Shown here piece after piece: positions 1 to 8,818 of a stretch of 64,000 nucleotides of DNA. This stretch comes from Micromonospora sp. RHAY321 (GTDB taxonomy: Bacteria > Actinomycetota > Actinomycetes > Mycobacteriales > Micromonosporaceae): positions 157,221 through 221,220 of the forward strand of contig NZ_JAMHIW010000010.1 in the NCBI RefSeq assembly GCF_023896955.1, written 5' to 3'. A program made the position numbers and the translations under genes. The notes beneath the pieces are model-generated. The model did not search any database and was not told the origin of the DNA. It saw nothing but the letters and a program-made list of their open reading frames with translations. The stretch's first letter is position 1. Every line of letters begins with the position of its first letter.

Positions 1-474
1 GGCGCCGTGGTCGATCAGCCACAGCTCGCGGTGCCAGACCAGCAGGTTCGGGTTGCGCCAGCTTCGGTCGACGTTCTCCACGTACGCGTCGAACCAGAGC
101 ACCCGCGAGGCCAGCGTCGGGTCGACCGGATGCGCCACCGGGTCGAAGCCCAGCGCCCCGGGCAGGAAGTCCATCCCCAGGTTGGCGCCGCCGCTGTTGC
201 GCAGCAGCTCCTGCACCTCCTGGTCGGGCTCGGCCCGCCCGATCACCGGGTCGATGTCGAGCACCACCAGTGGCGGTACGCGCAGCTCCAGGCGACGCGC
301 CAGCTCACCGCAGATCACCTCGGCGATCAGCGCCTTGGGCCCCTGCCCGGCGCCGCGGAACTTCGCCACGTACGTGCCGAGGTCGTCGGCCTCGACCACG
401 CCCGGCAGCGAGCCACCCTCGCGTAGCGGGGTGACGTAGCGGATCGCGGTGACCTGGCGGAGCACGCCGCCCAC
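1..474 (-). CDS. HipA-like kinase-fold protein, N-terminal part (runs off left edge)
   Basis: Only the first 158 codons are in the window; the gene reads leftward out of it. The translation has GTYVAKF (residues 33-39, K38 the candidate ATP-binding lysine), then a GELARRLELRVP helix-strand. Near the edge DAYVENVDRSWRNPN resembles the catalytic-loop region of HipA_2-type proteins. These are HipA-related kinase-fold proteins common in actinobacteria, usually without a HipB partner. No antitoxin-like gene lies upstream here, so a toxin role should not be assumed. The start is GTG at 474, with GGAG 11 nt upstream; a second in-frame GTG at 465 is possible. Family assignment is from recognised sequence pattern; the function is not known. 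Confidence 0.75.
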   Translation of the reverse strand, partial: MGGVLRQVTAIRYVTPLREGGSLPGVVEADDLGTYVAKFRGAGQGPKALIAEVICGELARRLELRVPPLVVLDIDPVIGRAEPDQEVQELLRNSGGANLGMDFLPGALGFDPVAHPVDPTLASRVLWFDAYVENVDRSWRNPNLLVWHRELWLIDHGA

Positions 475-589
475 CCTACTGTGATCTCCGGCCGCACCCG
501 CGGGACGTGTCGAGCGGGGCGGCCCGGCGAGCGGGCCTTCGCCCGGCGCACCGCTGGTGCGCCGGCGACGGAGACCCGGTTGGTGGCTG

Positions 590-982
590 TCAGTCCAGCC
601 TGTCCCGCAGGTCGTCGACCTGCTGCTGGAGGCGGTCCACCGCACTCTCGTTGTTGATGAAGGTGGTGATGCCCGCGGCGAGGCCCAGACCGATGAGCAC
701 CGCCAGGATGCTCAGCACCAGGCCGCCGATCGCCACGCCCCGGCCGGTCACCCCTGGCCGGCGGGCCATCTTCAGCCCCACGATGCCGAGGATGATCCCG
801 ATGATGCCGAGCACCAGCCCGAGCCAGGCGAGGATGGCGGTCAGCACGCTGATCAGTCCGGACACGCCGAAGACCAGCGCGAAGGTGGCGGCCGCGCTCG
901 TCTTGGCGCTGGTGCCCGCCCGATGGGTCTGGGACCCGGCGGTCACTCCGGAACCCCGGGCCGGTTCGCTTGCGGCAGTCAT
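590..982 (-). CDS. DUF4190-type small membrane protein
   Basis: A 130-residue protein. It has a polar N-terminus (about 25 residues), two long hydrophobic segments (about residues 30-72 and 82-108) rich in G/I/L as in DUF4190 proteins, and a short heptad-like C-terminal tail (AVDRLQQQVDDLRDRLD) that could form a coiled coil. The start at 982 was chosen over the longer frame (to 1036) because GGAAGGGAG lies just upstream and the extension is R/A/G-rich with no RBS. It is an integral membrane protein of unknown function, in its own transcription unit divergent from the AlkZ-like gene. Confidence 0.7.
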   Translation of the reverse strand: MTAASEPARGSGVTAGSQTHRAGTSAKTSAAATFALVFGVSGLISVLTAILAWLGLVLGIIGIILGIVGLKMARRPGVTGRGVAIGGLVLSILAVLIGLGLAAGITTFINNESAVDRLQQQVDDLRDRLD

Positions 983-1146
983 GACACTCCCTTCCGCACG
1001 CGCGGCGCGCGCACTTCCGGATGGGCGGCTTCCCACTGCGCGGGCCGTTATGCCCCGAGCGGCGGTCGTACGCCGGGGGTCGCCTCCGGAGGAGACGTCG
1101 GTGGTTGGTCCTAGGCTGACGGCCCGGCAACCGGAAGGGGCGACCG

Positions 1147-2256
1147 ATGCCTGTCGACCTGAGCGCTACCGACGCTCTGGCGATGCGGATGAGCAGCCTG
1201 CTGCTGCGCCCGCACCCGAGCGTCCGGCCCGGCGGTGTCGCCGAGGTGGTCGAGTGGTTCGGCGGGATGCAGGCACAGGACCTGGCCAGCGGGTTGTGGT
1301 CACTGGGCGCCCGGCTGCCCGGGCGGACGGTGGCCGACGTGCAGGCGGCCCTGGAGCGGCGGGAGGCGCTGCGCACCTGGCCGATGCGGGGCACCGTGCA
1401 CCTCGTTCCGCCCGCTGACGCGCGCTGGATGCTGGAGCTGACCGGCGTCCGGTCGCTGGCCGGCGCGGCGACCCGCCGGGCGCAGCTCGGACTCACCGAC
1501 GCCGACGCGGACCGGGCGGTGGACGTGCTGGGCTCCGCCCTGGCCGGCGGCGGCCGGCTCACCCGGGCGCAGTGCCTGGCCGCCCTTCGCGCGGCCGGCC
1601 TGGCCACCGACAGCCAGCGCGGCTACCACCTGCTCTGGTACGCGAGCGTCCGCGGGGTGACCTGCCTCGCGCCGAACATCGGCACCGAACAGACGTTCGC
1701 GCTGCTCGACGAGTGGGCGCCCGACTCCCGGCGGATGGACCGGGACGAGGCGCTGGCGGTGCTCGCCCACCGCTACGTGCGCGGGCACGGGCCGGTGACC
1801 GCCCGCGAGTTCGCCGGCTGGACCGGCCTCACCCTCACCGACGCGCGGCGCGGGCTGGCCGCCGCCGGCGAGGCGCTGACCGTGGTCCGGGTCGACGGCG
1901 AGGAGATGTCCGTCGACGCGGCGCTGGCCGACGCGCCGCGCGCCCCGGTCGACGACGTGCTGGCGCTGCCCGGCTTCGACGAGTATCTGCTCGGCTTCCG
2001 GGACCGCGCGTTGATGCTCGACCCCGCGCACCAGGCGGCCGTCGTGCCCGGCAACAACGGCATCTTCCAGGCCACCGTGGTCCGCGCCGGCCGGGTGGTG
2101 GGCCTGTGGAAGCGACGCGTCGCCCGGGCGGCGGTCACCGTGACGATCCAGCCGCTGACGCCGCTGGACGTCGTCCAACGCGCCCGGGTGGAGCAGGCCC
2201 TGGGCCGGTACGCCGACTTCCTCGGGTTGCCGCCGCGCTTCGACTGGCCGGCCTGA
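1147..2256 (+). CDS. Winged-helix DNA-binding protein, AlkZ/YcaQ-like (HTH_42)
   Basis: A 369-residue protein of the HTH_42/AlkZ family, whose studied members are DNA glycosylases that unhook interstrand crosslinks (AlkZ, YcaQ) using a Gln-x-Gln or Gln-x-Asp motif. Here GMQAQD (about residues 39-44) gives Q-A-Q in the expected N-terminal place, followed by the family pattern RTWPMRGTVHLVP (about 78-90). The C-terminal half contains LPGFDEYLLGFRDR and a strand-rich end ending PPRFDWP, typical of the family. RBS-like GGAAGGGGCG precedes the ATG. It stands alone, with no resistance or biosynthesis genes beside it, so crosslink repair is only an inference from family. Confidence 0.75.
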   Translation: MPVDLSATDALAMRMSSLLLRPHPSVRPGGVAEVVEWFGGMQAQDLASGLWSLGARLPGRTVADVQAALERREALRTWPMRGTVHLVPPADARWMLELTGVRSLAGAATRRAQLGLTDADADRAVDVLGSALAGGGRLTRAQCLAALRAAGLATDSQRGYHLLWYASVRGVTCLAPNIGTEQTFALLDEWAPDSRRMDRDEALAVLAHRYVRGHGPVTAREFAGWTGLTLTDARRGLAAAGEALTVVRVDGEEMSVDAALADAPRAPVDDVLALPGFDEYLLGFRDRALMLDPAHQAAVVPGNNGIFQATVVRAGRVVGLWKRRVARAAVTVTIQPLTPLDVVQRARVEQALGRYADFLGLPPRFDWPA

Positions 2257-2267
2257 CCGGCGGGCGT

Positions 2268-4247
2268 TCAGTCCTCGGCTGCGCCGGTCTCCCGCGGGCG
2301 GGCCGGTCGCGGGCGGGCGGCGGTGAGCAGGTCGACGATCCGGGCCACCCGGGGGTCGGACCGGATCTCGGCCACGGTCGTGGGCAGCGGCAGTCGCCAG
2401 TTCGGATACTCGTCCACCGTGCCCGGCATGTTCGGCTGCCGCACCTCGCCGAGCACGTCGTACAGGGAGACGCCGAGCAGGCGGGTCGGGCTGCCCGCGA
2501 GGGCGGCGTGCATGGCGACCACCACCGCGTTGTCATCGGGCACGCCCTCGTCGGGCAGCAACCCCTCGGCGCGCAGCATCGCCAGCAGCCGCTCCCGCTC
2601 GTCGACGGCCCGGGCCCGCTCCACCGCCACGTCGGTGCTGAGCAGCTTCAACTCGTCGCGCACCCGGACGTGCTCGCCCGTGAGGAACCCCGGCGCGGTC
2701 GGTAGGTCGTGGGTGGAGATGGTGGCCAGCGCGTTGCGCGGCCACCGGGACGGCGGGACGAAGTCCCCGTCGCCGTCGCGGGCGAACCACAGCACGGTCG
2801 AGCCGAGCATGTTGCGCCCGCGCAGACCCCGGGTCACCGCCGGCTGGACCGTGCCGAGGTCCTCACCGACCACCACCGCCCCGGCCCGCTGGGCCTCCAG
2901 CGCCAGGATGCCGAGCATCGCGTCGGCGTTGTACCGGACGTAGGTGCCCTCGGCGGCCCCGGCACCCGGCGGCACCCACCACAGCCGCCACAGACCGGCG
3001 ACGTGGTCGACCCGCAGGCCGCCGGCGTGCCGCAGGGTCCGCCGCAGCATGTCGCGGTAGGCCGCGTAGCCGGTGGCGGCGAGCCGGTCCGGCCGCCACG
3101 CGGCGAGCCCCCAGTCCTGCCCGAGCTGGTTGAAGTCGTCCGGCGGGGCGCCGACCCGCACGCCCTGGGCGAGCACGTCGGCGAGCTGCCAGCCGTCCGC
3201 GCCACCCGGGTCGATGCCGACGGCGAGGTCGTGCACCACGCCGACCGGCATCCCGGCCGCCCGGGCCGCCGCCGTGACGGCGTCGAGCTGCTCGTCGCAG
3301 AGGTGTTGCAGCCAGGCGTGGAAGGCCACCCGGTCGGCGAGCTGGCGGCGCTGCTCGGCGACCGCCGGGCCGTCCGGGTGGTGCAGCTCCTCCGGCCAGG
3401 CCCGCCAGTCGTTGCCGTGTCGTTCGGCCAGGGCACACCAGGTGGCGAACGTGGTCAGCGCCGGGTCCGCGTCCAGGTCCAGTGGCCGGGCGTACGGGTG
3501 CAGCAGCTCCAGGGCGTGCCGCTTGGCGGTCCACACCTCGTCGTAGTCGATCAGGTCACCCCGGTCGGGGCGCAGCGCGTCGACCACCGCCCGGGTCGCC
3601 GGGTCGGCCGCCTGGTAGGCGGCGGTGTCGCTGACCCGCAGGTAGAGCGGGTTGACGAAGCGCCGACTGGCCGGCGAGTAGGGAGAGGCGGCCACCGGGT
3701 GCGCCGGCCCGACCGCGTGCAGGGGGTTGAGCAGCACCAGGCCCGCGCCGCTGTCACCGGCCCAGCCGGTGAACTCGGCGAGGTCGCCGAGGTCGCCCAT
3801 GCCCCAGGAGCGCTCCGAGGTGAGCGCGTAGAGCTGGAGCATCCAGCCCCAGGTGCGCGGCGGGACGGGCAGCCGGCGGGGCACCACGACCAGTGTCGCC
3901 TCGCGGTCGGCGCAGGCCAGCCGGTGCCAGCCCAGCGGCAGGTCCGCCGGCAGCTCGCCGTCGACCGCGCGGCGGCCGCCGTCCTCCAGGGTCACCACGC
4001 CCGGGCCGGGGAGCACCCGGGTGGCGCCGTGGGTGAGCACCACCGTCTCCGGCAGGGCCGTCCGGTCGACCGCGCGGGCCGTGGCGAGCGCGTCGGCGAT
4101 GGCCGCCGGGCTGGTGGCGTCCACACCCAGCAGGCCGAGCACGCCGACGACGGTCTCCGGCGCGACCTCGACACGGCGGTGCCGCCAGTCCTCATACCAG
4201 GTGGACACGCCGTGCGCGTTGGCCAGCGCGACCAGTCGTCGGTTCAT
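2268..4247 (-). CDS. malQ: 4-alpha-glucanotransferase (amylomaltase)
   Basis: A 659-residue GH77 enzyme that transfers alpha-1,4-glucan segments between maltodextrins, releasing glucose; cytosolic. The diagnostic motifs are present: GLRVDHVAGLWRLWW (nucleophile Asp in RVDH), VVGEDLGTV (acid/base Glu) and ISTHDLPT (third carboxylate). The N-terminal ~120 residues form the extra beta-domain usual in actinobacterial MalQ. ATG at 4247 is preceded by GGGGGACGG. It lies downstream of the maltose-type ABC importer on the same strand, but a strong hairpin (4317-4345) separates them. It most likely degrades the maltodextrins that importer brings in. Confidence 0.95.
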   Translation of the reverse strand: MNRRLVALANAHGVSTWYEDWRHRRVEVAPETVVGVLGLLGVDATSPAAIADALATARAVDRTALPETVVLTHGATRVLPGPGVVTLEDGGRRAVDGELPADLPLGWHRLACADREATLVVVPRRLPVPPRTWGWMLQLYALTSERSWGMGDLGDLAEFTGWAGDSGAGLVLLNPLHAVGPAHPVAASPYSPASRRFVNPLYLRVSDTAAYQAADPATRAVVDALRPDRGDLIDYDEVWTAKRHALELLHPYARPLDLDADPALTTFATWCALAERHGNDWRAWPEELHHPDGPAVAEQRRQLADRVAFHAWLQHLCDEQLDAVTAAARAAGMPVGVVHDLAVGIDPGGADGWQLADVLAQGVRVGAPPDDFNQLGQDWGLAAWRPDRLAATGYAAYRDMLRRTLRHAGGLRVDHVAGLWRLWWVPPGAGAAEGTYVRYNADAMLGILALEAQRAGAVVVGEDLGTVQPAVTRGLRGRNMLGSTVLWFARDGDGDFVPPSRWPRNALATISTHDLPTAPGFLTGEHVRVRDELKLLSTDVAVERARAVDERERLLAMLRAEGLLPDEGVPDDNAVVVAMHAALAGSPTRLLGVSLYDVLGEVRQPNMPGTVDEYPNWRLPLPTTVAEIRSDPRVARIVDLLTAARPRPARPRETGAAED

Positions 4248-4316
4248 CCGTCCCCCGCTTCACGACGCGACCTGCGACCACCTTGCCACGACCGGAGGCA
4301 CGGCGCAGGACACGAC

Positions 4317-4345
4317 GGGGCCGGCGGGTGGAACCCGCCGGCCCC
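4317..4345 (-). terminator. Hairpin terminator after the maltose-type ABC operon
   Basis: A perfect 13-bp GC-rich stem (4317-4329 pairs with 4333-4345) with a 3-nt loop, 17 nt past the ATPase stop codon. There is no U-tract, as is usual for actinobacterial terminators. It separates the importer operon from malQ, although readthrough is possible. Confidence 0.7.
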
Positions 4346-4361
4346 GCCACGGTGGACGTCG

Positions 4362-5570
4362 TCAGTCGGCGAGCGCGCCGGCCGCCCGGCCCTCGTGCAG
4401 GGTGAGGTTGCGCCCGTTGGCCGGGTCGAACAGGTGGATCTTCTCCAGGTTGAACCAGACCCGGCGCGACTGCCCCTCGGCCACCGGTGACTCGGCCGAC
4501 AGCCGGGTGACGAGATTGCTGCCGGCGCCGCTGAAGTCGGCCGCGCCCGCGTCCGCGGCCAGCTCCTCCAACTCGGCGGCGCTGGCCTTCTCACCCTCGA
4601 CGGTGAAGTAGACGTACTTGTCCGAGCCCATCGACTCGACGATCTCCACCGGCGCCTCGAACTCCAGGCCCCGGCGGCGGCTCTCCTCGTCCACCAGCTC
4701 GGCGTCCTCGAAGTGCTCGGGGCGGATGCCGAGGATCAGCTCGCGCGGCGCGTCCGCGGCCTCCAGCTCACGGCGGACCCGGTCGCCCAGCGGCACGTCG
4801 CCCAGCGCCGTCCGCAGCCCACCGTCCTGCACGGCGGCGTGCAGGAAGTTCATCGACGGCGAGCCGATGAAGCCGGCCACGAAGAGGTTGCGCGGGTGGT
4901 CGTAGAGCTCCTGCGGCGGGCCGACCTGCTGCACCGCCCCGCCGCGCATGATCACGACGCGGTCGCCGAGGGTCATCGCCTCGGTCTGGTCGTGGGTGAC
5001 GTAGACGGTGGTGGTGCCGAGCTGCTTCTGCAGGCGGGACACCACCGTGCGCATCTGCACCCGCAGCTTGGCGTCCAGGTTGGACAGCGGCTCGTCCATG
5101 AGGAACGCCTTCGGCTGCCGGACGATCGCCCGCCCCATCGCGACCCGCTGGCGTTGCCCGCCGGAGAGGTTGGCCGGCTTGCGGTCCAGCAGCGGGGTCA
5201 GCTCCAGCACCTTCGCCGCCTCGTCGACCTTCTGGTTGATGGTCTCCTTGTCGAGCTTCGCCAGCCGCAGGGGGAACGCCATGTTCTCCCGCACGGTCAT
5301 GTTCGGGTAGAGCGCGTACGACTGGAACACCATGGCGATGTCCCGGTCCCGGGGGGCCTTGTCGTTGACCCGCTGGCCGCCGATGCGCAGCTCCCCGGAG
5401 CTGATGTCCTCCAGCCCGGCGATCATGTTGAGAGTGGTGGACTTGCCGCAGCCCGAGGGGCCGACCAGGATCACGAACTCGCCGTCGGCGATCTCCAGGT
5501 CGACGTCCTGCACGGCGACGGTCCCGTCCGGGAACTTCTTGTTCACCTTGTCGAGCACGATGTCAGCCAC
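4362..5570 (-). CDS. Sugar ABC transporter ATPase, UgpC/MalK/MsiK type
   Basis: A 402-residue ATPase that powers import by a binding-protein-dependent sugar transporter; cytosolic, docking on the two permeases. Visible motifs: Walker A GPSGCGKST (about 37-45), Q-loop FQSYALYPN, signature LSGGQRQRV, Walker B AFLMDEPLSNLD, switch His in TVYVTHDQTEA, then the C-terminal MalK/UgpC regulatory (TOBE-like) region. The start is GTG at 5570, with GGTGGG upstream; the permease stop is 10 bp away, so it is co-transcribed. In Streptomyces one such ATPase, MsiK, serves several sugar importers. Two other importers in this window have no ATPase gene, so a multitasking role is plausible but not shown. Confidence 0.93.
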   Translation of the reverse strand: MADIVLDKVNKKFPDGTVAVQDVDLEIADGEFVILVGPSGCGKSTTLNMIAGLEDISSGELRIGGQRVNDKAPRDRDIAMVFQSYALYPNMTVRENMAFPLRLAKLDKETINQKVDEAAKVLELTPLLDRKPANLSGGQRQRVAMGRAIVRQPKAFLMDEPLSNLDAKLRVQMRTVVSRLQKQLGTTTVYVTHDQTEAMTLGDRVVIMRGGAVQQVGPPQELYDHPRNLFVAGFIGSPSMNFLHAAVQDGGLRTALGDVPLGDRVRRELEAADAPRELILGIRPEHFEDAELVDEESRRRGLEFEAPVEIVESMGSDKYVYFTVEGEKASAAELEELAADAGAADFSGAGSNLVTRLSAESPVAEGQSRRVWFNLEKIHLFDPANGRNLTLHEGRAAGALAD

Positions 5571-5580
5571 GAGTACCCAC

Positions 5581-6423
5581 CTATCCCTTGACTGCGCCGG
5601 AGGTCAGGCCGGACACGATGCGGCGCTGGAAGAAGAGGACGAACAGAATGATCGGAATGGTGATCACGACGGCGGCTGCGCAGATCGCCCCGGTGGGGTC
5701 CTCGAACTGCGACTCGCCGGTGAAGAACGACAGCGCGACCGGCACCGTACGAGCCCGCTCGGTGGAGGTCAGCGTGATGGCGAACAGGAAGTCGTTCCAG
5801 CAGAAGATGAAGACCAGGATCGCCGTGGTGAACAACCCGGGCGCGGCCAGCGGCGCGATGACCCGCCGGAACGCCTGCCCCTGGGTGGCCCCGTCCATCT
5901 TCGCCGCCTTCTCCAGGTCCCACGGGATCTGCTTGAAGAACGCCGACAGCGTGTAGATCGCCAGCGGCAGCGCGAAGGTGATGTACGGCAGGATCAGCCC
6001 GGGCCAGGTGTCGAAGAGCCCGAGCTGCCGCTCGATCTCGAACAGCGGTGACACCAGCGACACCTGCGGGAACATCGCGATCAGCAGGGACACGCCGACC
6101 AGCAGCCGCTTGCCGGGGAAGTCCAGCCGGCTGATCGCGTACGCCGCCATCGCGCCGAGCACCACCGCGACCAGCGTGGCGATCAGCGCGATGCCGATCG
6201 AGTTGACCAGCGCCCGGACGAACTGGTCGGTGTCGAAGATCGTCTTGTAGTTGTCCAGCGTCCACTCCCGGGGGATGAAGTTCCCGTCGGTGAGGGTGGC
6301 CGGCGTCTTGAACGACAGCGACGCGATCCACAGCACCGGGACCAGCGCGAAGACGACCACGAAGACGTCCAGGAGGCCCCAGCGCAGCCGGGCGCGGGTG
6401 GTGGTTTCGGTACCGGTGGCCAT
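5581..6423 (-). CDS. Carbohydrate ABC transporter permease, MalG/LacG type
   Basis: A 280-residue inner-membrane permease with six predicted helices. The first is near residues 15-35 (DVFVVVFALVPVLWIASLSF). The coupling EAA loop reads EKAAKMDGATQGQAFRRVIAP, which contacts the ATPase. The end QRRIVSGLTSGAVKG is the usual C-terminus of this family. It starts 1 bp after the preceding permease stop and is followed closely by the ATPase gene. It forms the translocation pore with the MalF-type partner. Substrate is probably a maltooligosaccharide because malQ is adjacent. Confidence 0.92.
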   Translation of the reverse strand: MATGTETTTRARLRWGLLDVFVVVFALVPVLWIASLSFKTPATLTDGNFIPREWTLDNYKTIFDTDQFVRALVNSIGIALIATLVAVVLGAMAAYAISRLDFPGKRLLVGVSLLIAMFPQVSLVSPLFEIERQLGLFDTWPGLILPYITFALPLAIYTLSAFFKQIPWDLEKAAKMDGATQGQAFRRVIAPLAAPGLFTTAILVFIFCWNDFLFAITLTSTERARTVPVALSFFTGESQFEDPTGAICAAAVVITIPIILFVLFFQRRIVSGLTSGAVKG

Positions 6424-6424
6424 G

Positions 6425-7417
6425 TCAGCGCCTCTCCCCGTCGTCGCTGCCCGGGGCAGCGGTGCCGAACAACTTCACGAAGACGAACGCGATGATCGCC
6501 ACGGTGATGAAGATGAGCACCGACATCGTCGAGCCGATGCCGAGGTTCAGACCCCGGATCAGGTTGTTGTAGGCGAGCATCGACACCGACGAGGTCTCGT
6601 TGCCGCCGGCGGTCAGCACGAAGATGTTGTCGAAGACCCGGAACGCGTCCAGCGTGCGGAACAGCAGCGCGACCAGGATCGCCGGCTTCATCACCGGCAG
6701 CATCACTTTGGTGAACCGCTGCCAGGCCGTCGCGCCGTCGGTGGAGGCGGCCTTGAGCAGGTCCTCCGGGACCAGCGCCAGCCCGGCCATCAGCAGCAGC
6801 GCCATGAACGGCGTGGTCTTCCAGATCTCCGCGAGCATGATGATCGCCAGCGAGCTGGCCCGCTCGGTGAGCGGCGCGCCGTCACTGAACAGGTTGGCCA
6901 GGTAGCCGGTGCCCGGCGTCCAGGCGTACCGCCAGGAGAACGCGGCGACCACGGTGACGATCCCGTACGGGATCAGCGCCGAGGTCCGGACCAGGCCGCG
7001 GCCGATGAGGGTGCGGTGCATGATGATCGCCAGCCCCATGCCGAGCACCAGCTCGACGGCCACGGTGACCACCGTGATCAGCATGGTCACACCGAACGCG
7101 GTCCACCAGAACTCGTTGGTGAGCACGGTGACGTAGTTCTCCAGCCCGATGAACTCGCGCTGGTCGGGGAAACGCAGGTCGAAGCGCTGGAGTGACAGCC
7201 AGACCGAGTAGATGATCGGGTACGCGGTCACCGCGAGCATGACCAGCGCGGCGGGCGCGCAGAGCAGCCAACCGAGCTTGCGTTCGGCCTTCTTGTTCTC
7301 GCTCAGCGGCGCCTTGCGACGGCCGCTGCGCTGGGTGGGGACGGTGGCGTGCCGGCCGCCGGGCCGCTCCGCCCCGGCGCTCACCTCGGCGCCGGCCGGT
7401 GTGGCGTTGATGCTCAC
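6425..7417 (-). CDS. Carbohydrate ABC transporter permease, MalF type
   Basis: A 330-residue permease. A charged cytosolic N-terminus of about 45 residues precedes the first helix (GWLLCAPAALVMLAVTAYPI). The EAA loop is KAASTDGATAWQRFTKVMLP. The start is GTG at 7417, preceded by GAAGGTGGCACC. Both the RBS and the GTGAGC start lie inside a 59-bp tandem repeat, so a second copy of RBS plus GTG sits 59 bp upstream and opens a 20-codon reading frame. The stop of that frame overlaps this start (GTGA), which suggests translational coupling. It pairs with the downstream MalG-type permease. Confidence 0.9.
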   Translation of the reverse strand: MSINATPAGAEVSAGAERPGGRHATVPTQRSGRRKAPLSENKKAERKLGWLLCAPAALVMLAVTAYPIIYSVWLSLQRFDLRFPDQREFIGLENYVTVLTNEFWWTAFGVTMLITVVTVAVELVLGMGLAIIMHRTLIGRGLVRTSALIPYGIVTVVAAFSWRYAWTPGTGYLANLFSDGAPLTERASSLAIIMLAEIWKTTPFMALLLMAGLALVPEDLLKAASTDGATAWQRFTKVMLPVMKPAILVALLFRTLDAFRVFDNIFVLTAGGNETSSVSMLAYNNLIRGLNLGIGSTMSVLIFITVAIIAFVFVKLFGTAAPGSDDGERR

Positions 7418-7529
7418 GGTGCCACCTTCTTTCGCGACTGCGGGGCTCGCAGGATCGGCTCACTCCTCGCGCTCACGGTGCCACCTTCTTTCGCGACTGC
7501 GGGGCTCGCAGGATCGGCTCACTCCTCGC
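7412..7529. repeat. 59-bp perfect tandem direct repeat (two copies) at gene junction
   Basis: Copy 1 spans 7412-7470 and copy 2 spans 7471-7529; by eye they are identical. The first eight bases of a third copy follow and contain the stop codon of the binding-protein gene. Each copy carries an RBS-like AAGAAGGTGG and a GTGAGC start on the minus strand. The repeat fills the whole gap between binding-protein and permease genes. Confidence 0.9.
7414..7476 (-). CDS. Possible 20-residue leader peptide created by the repeat
   Basis: From GTG at 7476 (same GAAGGTGG RBS and spacing as the permease start) the frame reads VSARSEPILRAPQSRKKVAP and stops with TGA at 7416-7414, overlapping the permease GTG by four bases. 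It exists because the RBS and start region is duplicated. The sequence is seen directly; translation is inferred. It could couple translation of the permease to upstream ribosomes, or simply be a duplication by-product. Confidence 0.35.
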   Translation of the reverse strand: MSARSEPILRAPQSRKKVAP

Positions 7530-7531
7530 GC

Positions 7532-8818
7532 TCACGGGAGCACACCCTTCGACTGGAGGGCGTCGGCGATGGCGCCGCGCAGCTCGTCCGCGGTCTGCTG
7601 CGGACGGATCGCCGACGGCGGCGACAGGATCGCCGACATCACCGTGGAGATGCTCTGGTAGGCCGGGGTCAGCGGGCGGGTCGCCGGCTCCTTCAGCTCC
7701 TCCAGAATGGTGTCCTTCATGGGGTACGCCTCGGCCATCTCCGGTTCGTCGTAGACCGCCTCGATGGTGGGCGGCACGCCGTCGTTGATCGCGGAGAACT
7801 TCTGGTGCTCGGCGTTACGGATGCAGCGGGCCGCCTCGAAGGACAGCTCCGGGTGCTTGGAGTAGGAGCTGACCGCCATGTTCACCCCGCCGATGGTGAC
7901 CTTGCTGGGGGTGTTCTCGTCGATGCCCGGCACCCGGGCCCAACCGACCTGCTTGGCCAGCTCCGGGTTGGCCTCCTGCAGCGCCGGGTAGACGAACGGC
8001 CAGTTCACCTGGAACGCCCCCGCGCCGGACTGGAACTCCAGCCGCACCGGGTCCTCGGTGGCGTTGCTGAACGACGGCGAGGTCACGCCCGACGCGGCGA
8101 AGGTCTGCAACTGCTCCAGAGCCCGGACCGTGCCGGCGTCCATCACGGCCTTCGTACCGTCGTCGTTGAGGATCTTTCCGCCGGCGCTCTCGGCCAGGGT
8201 GTTGTAGAGGACGACCAGACCCTCGTACTGGGCCCCCATCGTGAGCACCTGGTACGGCTTGCCCTGGTCCTTGAGCTGCTTCGCCGCCGTGATCATCTGA
8301 TCCCAGGTCGTCGGCGGCTGCGGCACCAGGTCCTTGCGGTACCAGAGCAGCTGGACGTTGGTGTTCTTCGGCGCGGCGTAGAGCTTGTCCTCGTAGCGGG
8401 CGGTCTCCAGCGGCCCGGCGAGGGTGCCCTGCTCCACCTCGGCCTTGTCCTGGCCGGTCCACTCGCGGATCCAGTCGGCGCTGGCGAACTCCTGGGTCCA
8501 GGTGACGTCCAGACCGAGCAGGTCCATTCCGCTGTCCTCGGCGGCCAGCCGGCGCACCATCTGCACCCGCTGGTCGTCGGCCTGTCGGGGCAGCACCCGG
8601 TAGGCGATCTCGTAGCGCCCCTGGGCCTGCGCGTTGCAGTCGTCGACGACCTTCTGCAGGTTCTGCTCGGGTGGGTAGTACAGGTTGAGCGTCGGTGGGC
8701 CACCAGCGTCACCGGAACCGCAGGCGGCCATGGGCGCCACCAGCGTCAACGCGGCGGCAGCCGCGACCGCACGCACCCGCGGTCGCCGTCGACGTCGAGC
8801 CTCGTCAGGGTCGCTCAT
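7532..8818 (-). CDS. Sugar ABC transporter substrate-binding lipoprotein
   Basis: A 428-residue solute-binding protein. The arginine-rich N-terminus (RRRRRPRVRA), hydrophobic stretch and lipobox LVAPMAAC (Cys about residue 32) show an exported lipoprotein. The mature part, starting near PTLNLYYPPEQN, has the family-1 extracellular binding-protein layout. Examples are GMDLLGLDVTWTQEFA, the hinge-region TWDQMITAAKQLKDQGKPY and a C-terminal YEPEMAEAYP-type segment (here YDEPEMAEAYP). The start at 8818 was chosen because GGAGGGG lies just upstream; the open frame extends far beyond without signal or RBS. First gene of the importer operon; probable ligand maltose or maltodextrin. Confidence 0.9.
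   Translation of the reverse strand: MSDPDEARRRRRPRVRAVAAAAALTLVAPMAACGSGDAGGPPTLNLYYPPEQNLQKVVDDCNAQAQGRYEIAYRVLPRQADDQRVQMVRRLAAEDSGMDLLGLDVTWTQEFASADWIREWTGQDKAEVEQGTLAGPLETARYEDKLYAAPKNTNVQLLWYRKDLVPQPPTTWDQMITAAKQLKDQGKPYQVLTMGAQYEGLVVLYNTLAESAGGKILNDDGTKAVMDAGTVRALEQLQTFAASGVTSPSFSNATEDPVRLEFQSGAGAFQVNWPFVYPALQEANPELAKQVGWARVPGIDENTPSKVTIGGVNMAVSSYSKHPELSFEAARCIRNAEHQKFSAINDGVPPTIEAVYDEPEMAEAYPMKDTILEELKEPATRPLTPAYQSISTVMSAILSPPSAIRPQQTADELRGAIADALQSKGVLP

Noticed and set aside
1..474. HipBA toxin-antitoxin module
   Set aside because: No HipB-like HTH gene lies beside it, and the sequence fits the HipA_2-type solitary family.
2268..4247. malQ as last gene of the importer operon
   Set aside because: A strong 13-bp hairpin and 114 bp separate it from the ATPase gene. 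The link is functional rather than strictly operonic.
7412..7529. CRISPR-like repeat
   Set aside because: Only two adjacent copies with no spacers and no cas genes; it is a simple tandem duplication.
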